Assembly: GCF_008806345.1 (NCBI RefSeq)
Contig: NZ_VZZJ01000003.1
Location: forward strand, 1 to 64,000
Length of the DNA stretch: 64,000 bases
Direction: 5' to 3'
DNA from: Methylobacterium planeticum
GTDB taxonomy: Bacteria > Pseudomonadota > Alphaproteobacteria > Rhizobiales > Beijerinckiaceae
Part shown: piece after piece, positions 15,696-23,904 of the stretch
Layout: each line of letters starts with the position of its first letter
Numbering within the stretch: the first letter of the stretch is position 1
Notes under the pieces: generated by a model
The model's database searches: none
Told to the model about the DNA's origin: nothing
What the model saw: only the letters and a program-made list of their open reading frames with translations
Program-made: the position numbers and the translations under genes

Positions 15696-16709
15696 CTACC
15701 GCTCGGTCAGCTTCATCTCGATGCGGCGGTTGCGGGAATAGGCGTCCTCGGTGGCGCCCGCGTCGAGGGGCTGGAACTCGCCGAAGGCGCCGGCCAGGAG
15801 GCGCTGGGGCGGGATGCCCCTGGCGGCCATGGACTGCACCACCGCGATGGCGCGCGCTGCCGAGAGCGACCAGTTCGAGGGAAATTGGGAGCTGGAGATC
15901 GGCCGCGCATCGGTGTGGCCGTCGACCCGCAGGACCCAGGGCAGGTCCGCCGGAATCTGCTTGGCGAGGTCCAGGATGGCGCCGGCGATGCGGTCGAGCT
16001 CCGGGCCGGCCTCCGGCTTCAGGGCGGCGGAGCCCGCCGGGAACAGCACCTCGGATTGCAGCACGAAGCGGTCGCCGACGACGCGGATGTCGCTGCGGCT
16101 GCCGAGGATCTGGCGCAGGCGGCCGAAGAAGTCCGAGCGGTAGCGGGCGAGTTCCTGCACCTTCTGGGCGAGCGCCACGTTGAGGCGGCTGCCGAGGTCG
16201 GCGATGCGCGCCTGGCTCTCGCGGTCGCGGGCCTCGGAGGCCGCGAGGGCGTCCTCCAGGGCGGCGAGCTGGCGGCGCATGGCGCTGATCTGCTCGTTGA
16301 GGAGGTCGACCTGCGTCAGCGCCCGGGCGGCGGCGCCCCGCTCGGCCTGGAGCTGCTTGTCGAGGTCGGTGCTCTGGCCCTGGGCGGCGCTGCCGGCCTC
16401 GGCCTGCGCCCGCAGCCGGTCCCGGTCGGTCTCGGCGCTCAGGAGGGTGGTGCGCAGGTTCTGGGCGGTCTCCTCCTGGGCCCGGCGGTTCGAGCGCTCG
16501 AGGGCCAGGAGGTCGGTGAGGTCGGCGATCTGGCGGTTCAGCTTCAGCAGAACGGTGTCGCGCCCGCTGATCTCCTGCGACAGGAAGAACTGGCCGACGA
16601 CGAAGATCGTCAGCAGGAACACGACGGAGAGGAGCAGCGTCGCCAGGGCGTCGACATAGCCCGGCCAGACGTTGAGGGTGCGCTCGCGCCGCGCCAGCCG
16701 GGATGCCAC
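15696..16709 (-). CDS. MotB-like OmpA-domain protein with long coiled coil
   Basis: A 337-residue inner-membrane protein. One N-terminal helix contains WPGYVDALATLLLSVVFLL, where Asp occupies the proton-carrying position of MotB/TolR stators. A coiled coil of about 120 residues (about 50-180) follows, then a C-terminal OmpA-like peptidoglycan-binding domain (LRVDGHTDARPI, SAARAIAVVQSM, NRRIEMKLTE). It starts with GTG, 4 nt after the MotA-like stop, so the two are cotranscribed and probably form one proton-driven complex. Its job is unknown; it is not near flagellar genes. Confidence 0.85.
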   Translation of the reverse strand: MASRLARRERTLNVWPGYVDALATLLLSVVFLLTIFVVGQFFLSQEISGRDTVLLKLNRQIADLTDLLALERSNRRAQEETAQNLRTTLLSAETDRDRLRAQAEAGSAAQGQSTDLDKQLQAERGAAARALTQVDLLNEQISAMRRQLAALEDALAASEARDRESQARIADLGSRLNVALAQKVQELARYRSDFFGRLRQILGSRSDIRVVGDRFVLQSEVLFPAGSAALKPEAGPELDRIAGAILDLAKQIPADLPWVLRVDGHTDARPISSSQFPSNWSLSAARAIAVVQSMAARGIPPQRLLAGAFGEFQPLDAGATEDAYSRNRRIEMKLTER

Positions 16710-16713
16710 CGGC

Positions 16714-17694
16714 TCAGACCCGCTCGCGGCCGAGGCGGTCGAGCACCTGCTTCAGCTCGCGCTCGCGGCTCGCCTGCGCCTCGACCCAGTCGCGGATCAT
16801 CTGCTGCTCGGCCCGCATGTGCTGCACGAGGCCCTGGATGCCCTCCGCGAGGTTCGTCATCGCCTGGGTGGCGGCGCGCCCGTTGGCGCCTTCCGAGATC
16901 ACGGCGGTGAGCCGCTCGACGGCCTCGCGCAGCTCCGCCGCGGAGGCGGGGTCCTGCGCGGCCGGGCGCGGCGCCGGGGCGACGCCCGGCGCGGCCGCCT
17001 CGACCTCCCCCGAGACCAGCCAATCCTCGAGTTGATTGTGGAAGCGGGCCTGGGCCTGCCCGGCCTGGAGGTCGAGGAAGCCGATGACGAGGGAGCCGGC
17101 GAGGCCGAACAGGGAGGCCGAGAAGGCGAGGCCGATGCCGCCGAGGGGCACCGCGAGGCCGTTCTTCAGCTCGTCGAACATCACGCTCGCCTCGCCCCCG
17201 CCCCGCATCGACTTGATGACGTTGCCGACGGCCGAGAGCGTGTCGATCAGGCCCCAGAAGGTGCCGAGCAGGCCGAGGAGGATGAGCAGGCCCGCGATGT
17301 AGCGCAGGATGTCCCGGCCCTCGTCGAGGCGGGCCGAGACGGTATCCAGGAAGGCGCGCACGCCGGGCAGCGTCGCGCCCTCGCGCCGGGCCTCGATGGC
17401 GGGAACCAGGGGGGCGAGCAGGCCCGGGGGCCGGCGCGGCGCCTCGCCCGCCGCCACCGCGTTGACGTAGGAGACCTCGCGGAACAGGCGCGCGACCTGC
17501 CCGAAGGCGAGCAGCACCGCGATCAGCAGCACGCCGAGGATCAGGCCGTTCAGCCCGGGATTGGCCAGGAAGGCCGGGGTGACCTGCCGGAACAGGACGA
17601 AGGCCAGGAACCCGACGAGGATGAGGAACACCAGCATCCGCACCAGATGGATGCTGGGTTTGGTCAGGGTCGGGGTCGCAGAACGGGCCGCCAT
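16714..17694 (-). CDS. MotA/TolQ/ExbB-type channel protein
   Basis: A 326-residue membrane protein. An N-terminal pair of helices (about residues 15-65) precedes a cytoplasmic loop, then the TolQ-like core ILRYIAGLLILLGLLGTFWG and PLGGIGLAFSASLFGLAGSLV, where Thr and small residues line the proton path. The C-terminal third is helical and probably coiled. The ATG at 17694 is preferred over a TTG three codons earlier. It pairs with the OmpA-domain gene 4 nt downstream. The pair resembles stator units (MotAB, TolQR, ZorAB), but no Zorya effector genes are adjacent. Confidence 0.85.
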   Translation of the reverse strand: MAARSATPTLTKPSIHLVRMLVFLILVGFLAFVLFRQVTPAFLANPGLNGLILGVLLIAVLLAFGQVARLFREVSYVNAVAAGEAPRRPPGLLAPLVPAIEARREGATLPGVRAFLDTVSARLDEGRDILRYIAGLLILLGLLGTFWGLIDTLSAVGNVIKSMRGGGEASVMFDELKNGLAVPLGGIGLAFSASLFGLAGSLVIGFLDLQAGQAQARFHNQLEDWLVSGEVEAAAPGVAPAPRPAAQDPASAAELREAVERLTAVISEGANGRAATQAMTNLAEGIQGLVQHMRAEQQMIRDWVEAQASRERELKQVLDRLGRERV

Positions 17695-17829
17695 CGGTCG
17701 CAACTCTTCGATTGCAGGCTCAGGACCGCTTCAAGCTTGAACGGCACGCCGGATCATCTTCGGCGCAGTGTGGCGACAGGTGCCGGCCCGATCAAGCCGG
17801 GCCGGCCGGCGGGCCACGGTGGATTGGGG

Positions 17830-18651
17830 CTAATCCCAGGCCCGGGGCCAGGTTTCCTCGAGGTGCGGCCCGAACCGCACAGGCGCCACCAGGGTGGCGA
17901 GGCCGGTGGCGGCGTCGGTCTCGACCGCGACGCCGCACAGGGTTCCGGGCCCCTGCGCCGATTCTAGGCGCGAGCCCGGCGTCTTCTGGAGGAAGCGGCG
18001 CAGGGGCTCGTCCTTCTGCATCCCCAGCACGCTGTCGTAGTCGCCGCACATCCCGGCATCCGAGAGGTAGGCGGTGCCTCCGGGGAGGATGCGGTGGTCG
18101 GCGGTGGGCGCGTGGGTGTGGGTCCCGACCACGAGGCTCGCCCGCCCGTCGAGGAAGGTGGCGAGGGCCTGCTTCTCGCTCGTCGCCTCGGCATGCATGT
18201 CGACGACGACCGCGTCGGCCGCGTCGCCGAGCGGGCAGGCCGAGAGCTCGCGCTCGGCCGCCGCGAAGGGATCGTCCATCGCGTCCATGAAGATGCGGCC
18301 CATCACGTTGACCACAAGGACGCGCGCCCCCGCCCGGGTCTCCACGATGGTGGCCCCCCGCCCCGGGGTCCCGGACGGGTAGTTGGCCGGGCGGATCAGC
18401 TTCGGCTGGCGGGCGATGAAGACCAGCGCCTCGCGCTGGTCGAAGGAATGGTTGCCGAGGGTCACGGCGTCGGCCCCGGCCTGCAGGATCTCGTCGCAGA
18501 TGCTCTCGGTGATGCCGAAGCCGCCGGCCGCGTTCTCGCCGTTGACCACGACGCAGTCGAGGCGCCAGCGCTCGCGCAGGGCCGGAAGCCGGTCGGTGAC
18601 GGCGTTGCGGCCCGGACGCCCGACGACGTCCCCGAGGAAGAGGAGGCGCAT
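17830..18651 (-). CDS. YmdB-type metallophosphoesterase (TIGR00282)
   Basis: A 273-residue calcineurin-like phosphoesterase of the TIGR00282/YmdB family, known in Bacillus to hydrolyse 2',3'-cyclic nucleotides. Metal ligands are visible in LFLGDVVGRPG, VVNGENAAGG, LGNHSFDQREAL, VDMHAEATSEK and GTHTHAPTAD, and DAGMCGDYDSVLGM is also family-typical. The ATG at 18651 is 8 nt after the fau stop, so it is the last gene of a zapA-6S-fau-ymdB unit, an order seen in other alphaproteobacteria. Confidence 0.93.
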   Translation of the reverse strand: MRLLFLGDVVGRPGRNAVTDRLPALRERWRLDCVVVNGENAAGGFGITESICDEILQAGADAVTLGNHSFDQREALVFIARQPKLIRPANYPSGTPGRGATIVETRAGARVLVVNVMGRIFMDAMDDPFAAAERELSACPLGDAADAVVVDMHAEATSEKQALATFLDGRASLVVGTHTHAPTADHRILPGGTAYLSDAGMCGDYDSVLGMQKDEPLRRFLQKTPGSRLESAQGPGTLCGVAVETDAATGLATLVAPVRFGPHLEETWPRAWD

Positions 18652-18659
18652 CGGCTGTG

Positions 18660-19253
18660 TCAGACCTTCCGGAGAGGAACGGGACCGTCCTCGGTGATGA
18701 GGTGGTCGAGGGGACGGTCGTGGGGCTCGGCCGGCACCTCGTCGATCTCCTGGGTCGCGAAGGCGATCCCGACGGTGAGAACCGGGTCCGGGCGCGAGAG
18801 GCGGGCGATGGCCCCGTCGTAGTAGCCGCGGCCGTAGCCGATGCGCTGGCCGCGCCGGTCGAAGGCGGCGAGCGGCACCACGAGGGCGGTCGGATCGAGG
18901 GGCGGCCGGTCGTCCCGGGGCTCGCTGAGGCCGAAGCCGCCGCGCACCAGAGCCTCGCCGGAGCGCCACTCGCGAAAGACGAGGCCCTCCGGGGTCACCT
19001 TCGGCAGGACGACGCGCTGCCCGCGCGCGAACAGGCCCTCGATGATCGGGCGGGGATCGACCTCGCTGCGGATCGGCCAGAACGCCCCGACGATCGGCGC
19101 CTCGGCGAGGCCCGGCAGGGCCAGCACGGAAGCGGCGACGCGCCGTGCGCCGGCGCGGCGGTGGTCGGGGTCGAGGGCGTCCCGGCGGGCCAGGGCCGCG
19201 CGGCGGAGATCGGCCTTGAGGGCGCTGATGGAAGACGTCGAGTGCGGAGCCAC
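18660..19253 (-). CDS. fau: 5-formyltetrahydrofolate cyclo-ligase
   Basis: About 197 residues. Converts 5-formyl-THF to 5,10-methenyl-THF with ATP. The family blocks are LKADLRRAALARRDAL, VGAFWPIRSEVDPRP, LPKVTPEGLVFREW, and the ATP-binding GQRIGYGRGYYDGAI. The frame runs upstream through the 6S RNA region, so that extension is discarded; the GTG at 19253 gives normal length. A formyl-THF recycling enzyme is especially useful in organisms with heavy one-carbon flux. Start choice is uncertain by a few residues. Confidence 0.92.
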   Translation of the reverse strand: MAPHSTSSISALKADLRRAALARRDALDPDHRRAGARRVAASVLALPGLAEAPIVGAFWPIRSEVDPRPIIEGLFARGQRVVLPKVTPEGLVFREWRSGEALVRGGFGLSEPRDDRPPLDPTALVVPLAAFDRRGQRIGYGRGYYDGAIARLSRPDPVLTVGIAFATQEIDEVPAEPHDRPLDHLITEDGPVPLRKV

Positions 19254-19264
19254 GTGAGCCGTTG

Positions 19265-19402
19265 GAGTGTCGATCCCGGGAAACCTACAGAGTAGGTGGG
19301 CGCCGTGTTGGCCAAGTCCAGGGACAAGGCCAGGGACAGCTCCCGAGGGAGTCGATAAGGCCCCGGGGAAAAGTTCTCCTGACGAACCCTGCAGCTCCGC
19401 AG
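19265..19402 (-). ncRNA. ssrS: 6S RNA (regulator of RNA polymerase)
   Basis: Located between zapA and fau, the conserved position of 6S RNA in proteobacteria. The minus strand shows a candidate promoter (CTGGCG, 17 nt, CTACAT ending at 19408). The transcript has a central double-stranded arm topped by CTCCC-TC-GGGAG, flanked by GGCCTTATCGA and CTGTCCCTGGCC. A 3' hairpin CCTAC-TCT-GTAGG follows, with TTTCCCGGGATCG beyond it, which matches my recollection of Rhizobiales 6S RNAs. 6S RNA binds sigma-70 polymerase in stationary phase. Both ends are approximate. Confidence 0.72.
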
Positions 19403-19407
19403 ACCAC

Positions 19408-19436
19408 ATGTAGCGTCGCCCGGGCGGCCGCGCCAG
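19408..19436 (-). promoter_or_regulatory. Candidate promoter of 6S RNA
   Basis: On the minus strand, CTGGCG (19436-19431), a 17-nt spacer and CTACAT (19413-19408). Predicted start near 19400. Confidence 0.45.
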
Positions 19437-19457
19437 GGGCGACGGGCGCCGGGGCGC

Positions 19458-19509
19458 AGGAAAAGTGGGCAGGAAAAGCGAACGGGGAAAACGAGCGGGA
19501 AAAGCGAGC
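19458..19509 (-). repeat. Four 13-nt repeats upstream of 6S RNA
   Basis: On the minus strand, four tandem imperfect 13-mers of the form GCTCGCTTTTCCC sit between zapA and the 6S promoter. Each carries a TTTTCC core spaced 13 nt apart. It could be a protein-binding array or simply slippage-derived sequence. Lower GC than the surroundings. Confidence 0.8.
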
Positions 19510-19599
19510 CTGCCGCGCGAATCATGCGTCGCCCCCGGGCGCCGAGCCCGCGCTCCGGGGGCCGCGGCGGGCTCCGGATGCCGAGGCGGAATCGAGGCC

Positions 19600-19959
19600 T
19601 CAGCCGCCCGCGAGGGCCTGGGACAGGCGCTCGATGCGCTCGGCCGCCCGGGTCACCCCGCGGGCGATCTGCCCCTCGCGCTCCGCCTGCTCGGCCGCCG
19701 CGCCCTCGACCTGACGGCGCAGGGCCGCGGTCTCCGCCTCGAGGGCGGCCATCCGGCGCTTCAGCTCGGACAGCTCGTCGGAGACCGTCAGGGCCGCCAT
19801 GACGTGGAGGCGCATGTCGCCGATCTCCCCGAAGGCGCGCCGCATCTCGGAGATGCGCGCGTCGAGGCCGGTCGCGAGCTCGGTGAGGTGCGCCTCCTCG
19901 CCGTCGCCGCAGGCCATGCGGTAGTTCTTGCCGTCGATGGTGACGTTGATCTGGGGCAT
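19600..19959 (-). CDS. zapA: Cell division protein ZapA
   Basis: A 119-residue FtsZ-ring-associated protein that bundles FtsZ filaments. The family start MPQINVTIDGKNYRMACGDG is followed by ELATGLDARISEMRRAFG and MAALTVSDELSEL. The C-terminal half (about 65-119) is a coiled coil used for tetramerisation. The gene lies between the DUF4164 coiled-coil gene (18 nt upstream) and 6S RNA. Confidence 0.95.
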   Translation of the reverse strand: MPQINVTIDGKNYRMACGDGEEAHLTELATGLDARISEMRRAFGEIGDMRLHVMAALTVSDELSELKRRMAALEAETAALRRQVEGAAAEQAEREGQIARGVTRAAERIERLSQALAGG

Positions 19960-19977
19960 GCGGACAGGGATCCGGTC

Positions 19978-20268
19978 TCAGGCGGTGGGACGCGGATCGT
20001 CGGGGGGCCGCGTCAGCACGCCCTCGACGGCGTCGATCGCCCGGTCCAGGCGCTGGCCCACCGCGTCGGCGGTGGCCTCCACCTCGGCGAGGCGGGCGCT
20101 GGCGGCATCGAGGGCGGCGGCGAGGCGGGCCCGGTCCTCCGCCATCAGAGCGAGCTCGGTCTCGCGCTCGTCCGGGCTGCGCTCCCCTTCGAGGCGGCGA
20201 TCCACCGTGGCCTCGAGCCGGCCGAGCGCGGTGTCGAGCCGGGCCAGCGCATCGTCGATCGCCGTCAT
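19978..20268 (-). CDS. DUF4164 coiled-coil protein
   Basis: About 96 residues, nearly all heptad-like (AIDDALARLDTALGRLEATVDRR). Members of DUF4164 commonly sit just before zapA in Rhizobiales, and a role in division alongside ZapA is plausible but unproven. I prefer the ATG at 20268. A TTG at 20319 would extend the frame but has no ribosome site. A tiny leader frame with a good ribosome site ends on this ATG (ATGA overlap), suggesting coupled translation. Confidence 0.75.
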   Translation of the reverse strand: MTAIDDALARLDTALGRLEATVDRRLEGERSPDERETELALMAEDRARLAAALDAASARLAEVEATADAVGQRLDRAIDAVEGVLTRPPDDPRPTA

Positions 20269-20300
20269 GGCGCGCCGGAGCTTTTTATCTTCGGGGTCAT
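20265..20300 (-). CDS. Putative 11-residue leader ORF before DUF4164
   Basis: An ATG at 20300 follows GGGAGG by 6 nt, the best ribosome site in the area. The frame encodes MTPKIKSSGAP and stops at TGA 20267-20265, overlapping the DUF4164 ATG as ATGA. It could load ribosomes onto the downstream start. The peptide itself is probably not functional. Too short for statistical support. Confidence 0.35.
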   Translation of the reverse strand: MTPKIKSSGAP

Positions 20301-20319
20301 GGATCGCCTCCCGGGGCAA

Positions 20320-20747
20320 GGTTTCGGCCAGACGGCCCGAGATTTCTAGCCGCCGATGCGCGAATTTGTGCGGGAAAACGCTGTCCGTCCCCGTACCGAG
20401 TCGGGCCTCCGGTCAACGACGGGGGATTGTCATCCGGGGTGCTTTGACACCCCGAAGTGCCATGCTAGACAGCCGCCGCCCGCTCACCCGCTGGTGACGG
20501 CGCGACATGCCGGAACTCAGCCCGTGACAATGCCCAGGTCCCCGCGCGCGTCATCCCTCGGCCGGATGATCCTCGGCGCCGGCGCGAGACCGGGTGCGGC
20601 TTCGGTTCATCGCAGGTTCAAGCAGGTTTCGCACAGAGCGGGTCGGGTTTTGCACGGAGCGGGCTTTGGCCGGCGGCCAAGCCAGCCCGCTCTCCACGAC
20701 GGACGGCGCACGAGCATCGGCGCCGCGCACCAGGAAGGAGTCACGCC
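20320..20747. other. Intergenic region between DUF4164 and gap
   Basis: A 428-bp divergent region. It holds a sigma-70-type promoter at 20444-20471 with an overlapping inverted repeat (listed separately). Near 20630-20680 there are two similar segments, GCACAGAGCGGGTCGGGTTTT and GCACGGAGCGGGCTTTG, spaced about 25 nt apart. No coding sequence was recognised. Confidence 0.5.
20435..20471 (+). promoter_or_regulatory. Promoter with dyad upstream of gap
   Basis: TTGACA (20444-20449), a 16-nt spacer and TAGACA (20466-20471) make the best -35 match in the window. A perfect inverted repeat CGGGGTG-N6-CACCCCG (20435-20454) overlaps the -35 box and could be an operator for control of the gap-pgk genes. 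Start to gap ATG is about 270 nt, so a long leader or a second promoter is likely. Confidence 0.5.
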
Positions 20748-21758
20748 GTGACGGTGAAGGTTGCCATCAACGGTTTCGGACGCATCGGCCGCAACGTCCT
20801 GCGCGCCATCCACGAGGCCGGCCGCAGCGATATCGAGGTCGTGGCCATCAACGATCTCGGGCCGGTCGAGACCAACGCCCACCTGCTGCGCTTCGATTCC
20901 GTACACGGCCGCTATCCGGGTGACGTCGGCGTCGACGGCGACTTCCTCGTCCTCGACGGCAAGCGCATCAGGGTCACGGCCGTGCGCAACCCGGCCGAGC
21001 TGCCGCACCGCGACCTCGGCGTCGACATCGCCCTCGAATGCACCGGCATCTTCACCGCCCGGGACAAGGCCAAGGCCCATCTCGACGCCGGCGCCAAGCG
21101 CGCCCTCGTCTCGGCGCCCGCCGACGGGGCCGACCTCACGGTGGTGTACGGGGTGAACCACGACAAGCTGACGGCCGACCACCTCGTGGTCTCGAACGCC
21201 TCCTGCACCACGAACTGCCTCGCGCCGGTGGCCCAGGTCCTCAACGCCACCGTCGGCATCGAGCGCGGCTTCATGACGACGATCCACTCCTACACGAACG
21301 ACCAGCCCTCCCTCGACCAGATGCACAAGGATCTCTACCGGGGCCGCGCCGCGGCGCTCTCGATGATCCCGACCTCGACCGGCGCCGCCAAGGCCGTCGG
21401 CCTCGTCCTGCCCGAGCTGAAGGGCAAGCTCGACGGCACCGCGATCCGCGTGCCAACCCCGAACGTCTCGGCGGTGGACCTCGTGTTCACGGCCAAGCGC
21501 GCGACCTCGGTCGAGGAGATCAACGAGGCGATCAAGGCGGCGGCCGCGGGCGGACCGCTCAAGGGCGTGCTCGGGGTCACCGACAGGCCGAACGTGTCGA
21601 TCGACTTCAACCACGATCCGCATTCCTCGACCTTCCACCTCGACCAGACCAAGGTCATGGACGGCACCTTCGTGCGCATCCTGTCCTGGTACGACAACGA
21701 GTGGGGCTTCTCGAACCGCATGGCCGACACGGCGGTCGCCATGGCCAAGCTCATCTGA
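20748..21758 (+). CDS. gap: Glyceraldehyde-3-phosphate dehydrogenase
   Basis: A 336-residue type I GAPDH of glycolysis, gluconeogenesis and the Calvin cycle. The Rossmann start is [18 protein letters not shown]. Asp36 in AINDLG suggests NAD preference. Catalytic Cys153 is in [12 protein letters not shown], with the partner His in IHSYTNDQ. The GTG start follows AAGGAG by 7 nt. It heads a gap-membrane protein-pgk run on the same strand, with fba 205 bp further on. Confidence 0.97.
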   Translation: MTVKVAINGFGRIGRNVLRAIHEAGRSDIEVVAINDLGPVETNAHLLRFDSVHGRYPGDVGVDGDFLVLDGKRIRVTAVRNPAELPHRDLGVDIALECTGIFTARDKAKAHLDAGAKRALVSAPADGADLTVVYGVNHDKLTADHLVVSNASCTTNCLAPVAQVLNATVGIERGFMTTIHSYTNDQPSLDQMHKDLYRGRAAALSMIPTSTGAAKAVGLVLPELKGKLDGTAIRVPTPNVSAVDLVFTAKRATSVEEINEAIKAAAAGGPLKGVLGVTDRPNVSIDFNHDPHSSTFHLDQTKVMDGTFVRILSWYDNEWGFSNRMADTAVAMAKLI

Positions 21759-21903
21759 GGCGCTATCTCGGATCCCTCGACGTGCGAAGGCGCACCGGCA
21801 CCCCGGCCGGCGGCGCCTTCGGGCGACCGGACCCGCGAACCGATGATACACGGGGCCTCGCGGCCGCGCCGCGACCGCTCCTGACCGCAGAGGTGTGCCT
21901 GAG

Positions 21904-22452
21904 ATGACCGACGCTTCGCCGAAGACCGCGACGGGCCCAGACTTCATCCCCGCCTCCCCGCCCCCGACGCCGACCCCTCCGCCGGCCGTGCCCGCGCCTG
22001 CGCCCGCGCCTTCTTCCGCGCCTGCGCCTTCTTCCGCGCCTGCGCCTTCTTCCGCGCCTGCATCCGCCAAGGCGCCCGTGCCGGTGGCCGACAAGCCCGC
22101 CCCGGCGCCGGTCCAGGGCGGCCCGATCTCGGGCTCGCACCTCGCCGACCAGCTGGCCCGGATCGAGGACAAGTGCGCGCGGATCGAGGACAAGTACGCC
22201 CGCTCCGAGGCCCTGCTCTCGCGGGTGGAGGACAAGGTCGAGAACGCCTCGACGCGCATGAACGAGGCCGCCCGCCAATCCGACCTCGCCGCCTTGCGCA
22301 CCGAGGTCCGCGCCGTGGGCGACCGCACCAAGCGCCTGCCCGGCGCCGGCGCCCTCGTCCTGACCGCGGTGATCACCGCCGTCCTGACGGTGGTCCTGAT
22401 GGTCGCCGTGCAGCGCCTCAACCTCCAGAACCTGCTCCCGCCGCCGCGCTGA
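21904..22452 (+). CDS. Proline-rich coiled-coil membrane protein in the gap-pgk operon
   Basis: About 182 residues. An N-terminal Pro/Ala/Ser region (about 1-75) contains three DNA-identical 18-nt repeats coding APSSAP-type units. A coiled coil follows (LARIEDKCARIEDKYARSEALLSRVEDKVENA, with two near-identical RIEDK repeats), then a single C-terminal helix ALVLTAVITAVLTVVLMVAV and a short tail. The layout suggests a tail-anchored inner-membrane protein with a flexible arm. No family was recognised. It lies 145 bp after gap and 46 bp before pgk, so it is probably cotranscribed with glycolytic genes. Confidence 0.75.
   Translation: MTDASPKTATGPDFIPASPPPTPTPPPAVPAPAPAPSSAPAPSSAPAPSSAPASAKAPVPVADKPAPAPVQGGPISGSHLADQLARIEDKCARIEDKYARSEALLSRVEDKVENASTRMNEAARQSDLAALRTEVRAVGDRTKRLPGAGALVLTAVITAVLTVVLMVAVQRLNLQNLLPPPR
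22006..22059 (+). repeat. Three 18-nt in-frame repeats (Pro/Ser/Ala)
   Basis: Three identical 18-mers beginning GCGCCTTCTTCC at 22006, 22024 and 22042 code six-residue units. The unit length keeps the frame, so copy number can vary without breaking the gene. Confidence 0.93.
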
Positions 22453-22498
22453 GCCCTGATCGCCGCGCGAAGCCCCCCGAACCGGATACAAGGCCAGG

Positions 22499-23698
22499 AT
22501 GACCGCTTTCCGCACCCTCGACGATGCCGGCGCCCTGCGGGGCAAGCGCGTTCTGCTGCGGGTCGACGTCAACGTGCCGATGGAGAACGGGCGCGTCACC
22601 GACGCGACCCGGATCGAGCGCGTGGTGCCGACGATCCGGGAGATCGCCGACCAGGGCGGCCGGGTCGTCCTCCTGGCCCATTTCGGCCGGCCGAAGGGCA
22701 AGCCCGACCCGAAGGATTCGCTTAAGCCCGTCGTCGAGACCCTGAGCCGGCATCTCGGCCGCCCGGTCGCCTTCGCGGCGGATTGCGTCGGCGCGGCGGC
22801 CGGGGCCGCGGTGGCCGCGCTGAAGGACGGGGACGTGCTCCTCCTCGAGAACACCCGCTACCACGCGGGCGAGGAGACGAACGATCCGGCCTTCGCTGAG
22901 GCGCTCGCCCGCAATGGCGATCTCTACGTCAACGAGGCCTTCTCGGCGGCGCACCGGGCGCACGCCTCGACGGAGGGGCTGGCCCACCTGCTCCCCGCCT
23001 ATGCGGGCCGCCTGATGCAGGCCGAGCTCGACGCCCTGACGAAGGGCCTCGAGGCGCCCCGGCGCCCCGTCATCGCGCTGGTCGGCGGCGCCAAGGTCTC
23101 CTCGAAGATCGACCTGCTGCAGAACCTCGTGGCCAAGGTCGACATGCTCGTCATCGGCGGCGGCATGGCCAACACCTTCCTGCACGCGCAGGGCAAGGGC
23201 GTCGGCACGTCGCTGTGCGAGAAGGATCTGGCCGACACCGCGATCCGCATCCTGGAGGCCGCCAAGGCCGCGAGCTGCCGCATCATCCTGCCGGTGGACG
23301 CCGTCGTGGCCTCCGCCTTCGCGGCGCACGCCCCCCACGAGACCGTCTCGGTCGACGCCGTGCCGGAGGCCGGCATGATCCTCGACGCCGGCCCGCGCTC
23401 GGTCGCCGAGATCGAGGCGGCCATCGACGCGGCGGCGACCCTGGTCTGGAACGGGCCGCTGGGCGCCTTCGAGCTCGCGCCCTTCGACGCCGCGACGGTC
23501 GCGGCGGCGCGCCATGCCGCCGAGCGCACCGCGGCCGGCCGCCTCGTCTCGGTGGCGGGCGGCGGCGACACGGTGGCGGCCCTCAACCACGCGGGCGTCG
23601 GCGAAACCTTCTCCTACGTCTCGACCGCGGGGGGCGCATTCCTCGAATGGCTCGAGGGCAAGGCCCTGCCGGGCGTCGAGGCCCTGCGGGCGAAGTAG
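22499..23698 (+). CDS. pgk: Phosphoglycerate kinase
   Basis: A 399-residue PGK. The N-terminal substrate domain has [16 protein letters not shown] and the basic-patch [11 protein letters not shown]-type segment ([15 protein letters not shown]). [11 protein letters not shown] and the adenine-side [27 protein letters not shown] and [12 protein letters not shown] blocks are all present. It follows the proline-rich membrane protein by 46 bp. A GC-rich palindrome downstream separates it from fba. Confidence 0.98.
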   Translation: MTAFRTLDDAGALRGKRVLLRVDVNVPMENGRVTDATRIERVVPTIREIADQGGRVVLLAHFGRPKGKPDPKDSLKPVVETLSRHLGRPVAFAADCVGAAAGAAVAALKDGDVLLLENTRYHAGEETNDPAFAEALARNGDLYVNEAFSAAHRAHASTEGLAHLLPAYAGRLMQAELDALTKGLEAPRRPVIALVGGAKVSSKIDLLQNLVAKVDMLVIGGGMANTFLHAQGKGVGTSLCEKDLADTAIRILEAAKAASCRIILPVDAVVASAFAAHAPHETVSVDAVPEAGMILDAGPRSVAEIEAAIDAAATLVWNGPLGAFELAPFDAATVAAARHAAERTAAGRLVSVAGGGDTVAALNHAGVGETFSYVSTAGGAFLEWLEGKALPGVEALRAK

Positions 23699-23754
23699 GT
23701 CCGCGCCCGCGCGCAAGGCCTCGCCCGTTCCGGAAGGACCGGGCCGGCGGATTG

Positions 23755-23784
23755 GCGGCGGCCCCGCCCGGGCGGGGGGGCCGC
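23755..23784 (+). terminator. GC hairpin between pgk and fba
   Basis: CCCCGCCC (23762-23769) faces GGGCGGGG (23770-23777) within a longer GGCGGC...GGCCGC dyad. No T-run; likely a weak terminator or processing site in the 205-bp gap. Confidence 0.5.
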
Positions 23785-23815
23785 GCCGCGCGCGGTATTA
23801 AGCCGGGGACAGCCA

Positions 23816-23864
23816 CGAAATTTTCGCGTCGCGGTGCCCGCCACGGTTGCCCCGGCGCCTATAT
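23816..23864 (+). promoter_or_regulatory. Candidate fba promoter region
   Basis: CGAAA-T-TTTCG (23816-23826) is an 11-bp dyad followed by CTATAT at 23859-23864, a good -10 for alphaproteobacteria. The -35 is weak (near 23836), which suggests an activator. The fba ATG lies 40 nt beyond the -10. Confidence 0.4.
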
Positions 23865-23904
23865 ACGGGCGGACAGACGGCCCCTTGGGACGAGGAGTGG
23901 GATC

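Noticed and set aside
16714-17694. MotA/MotB-like pair as part of a Zorya defence system
   Set aside because: Zorya needs ZorC/ZorD or ZorE effectors next to ZorAB. Neighbours here are an ABC exporter and fau-zapA genes, and no helicase or nuclease is present.
19254-19409. N-terminal extension of fau
   Set aside because: The frame runs through the 6S RNA locus and encodes Gly/Pro/Ser-rich residues unlike the cyclo-ligase family.
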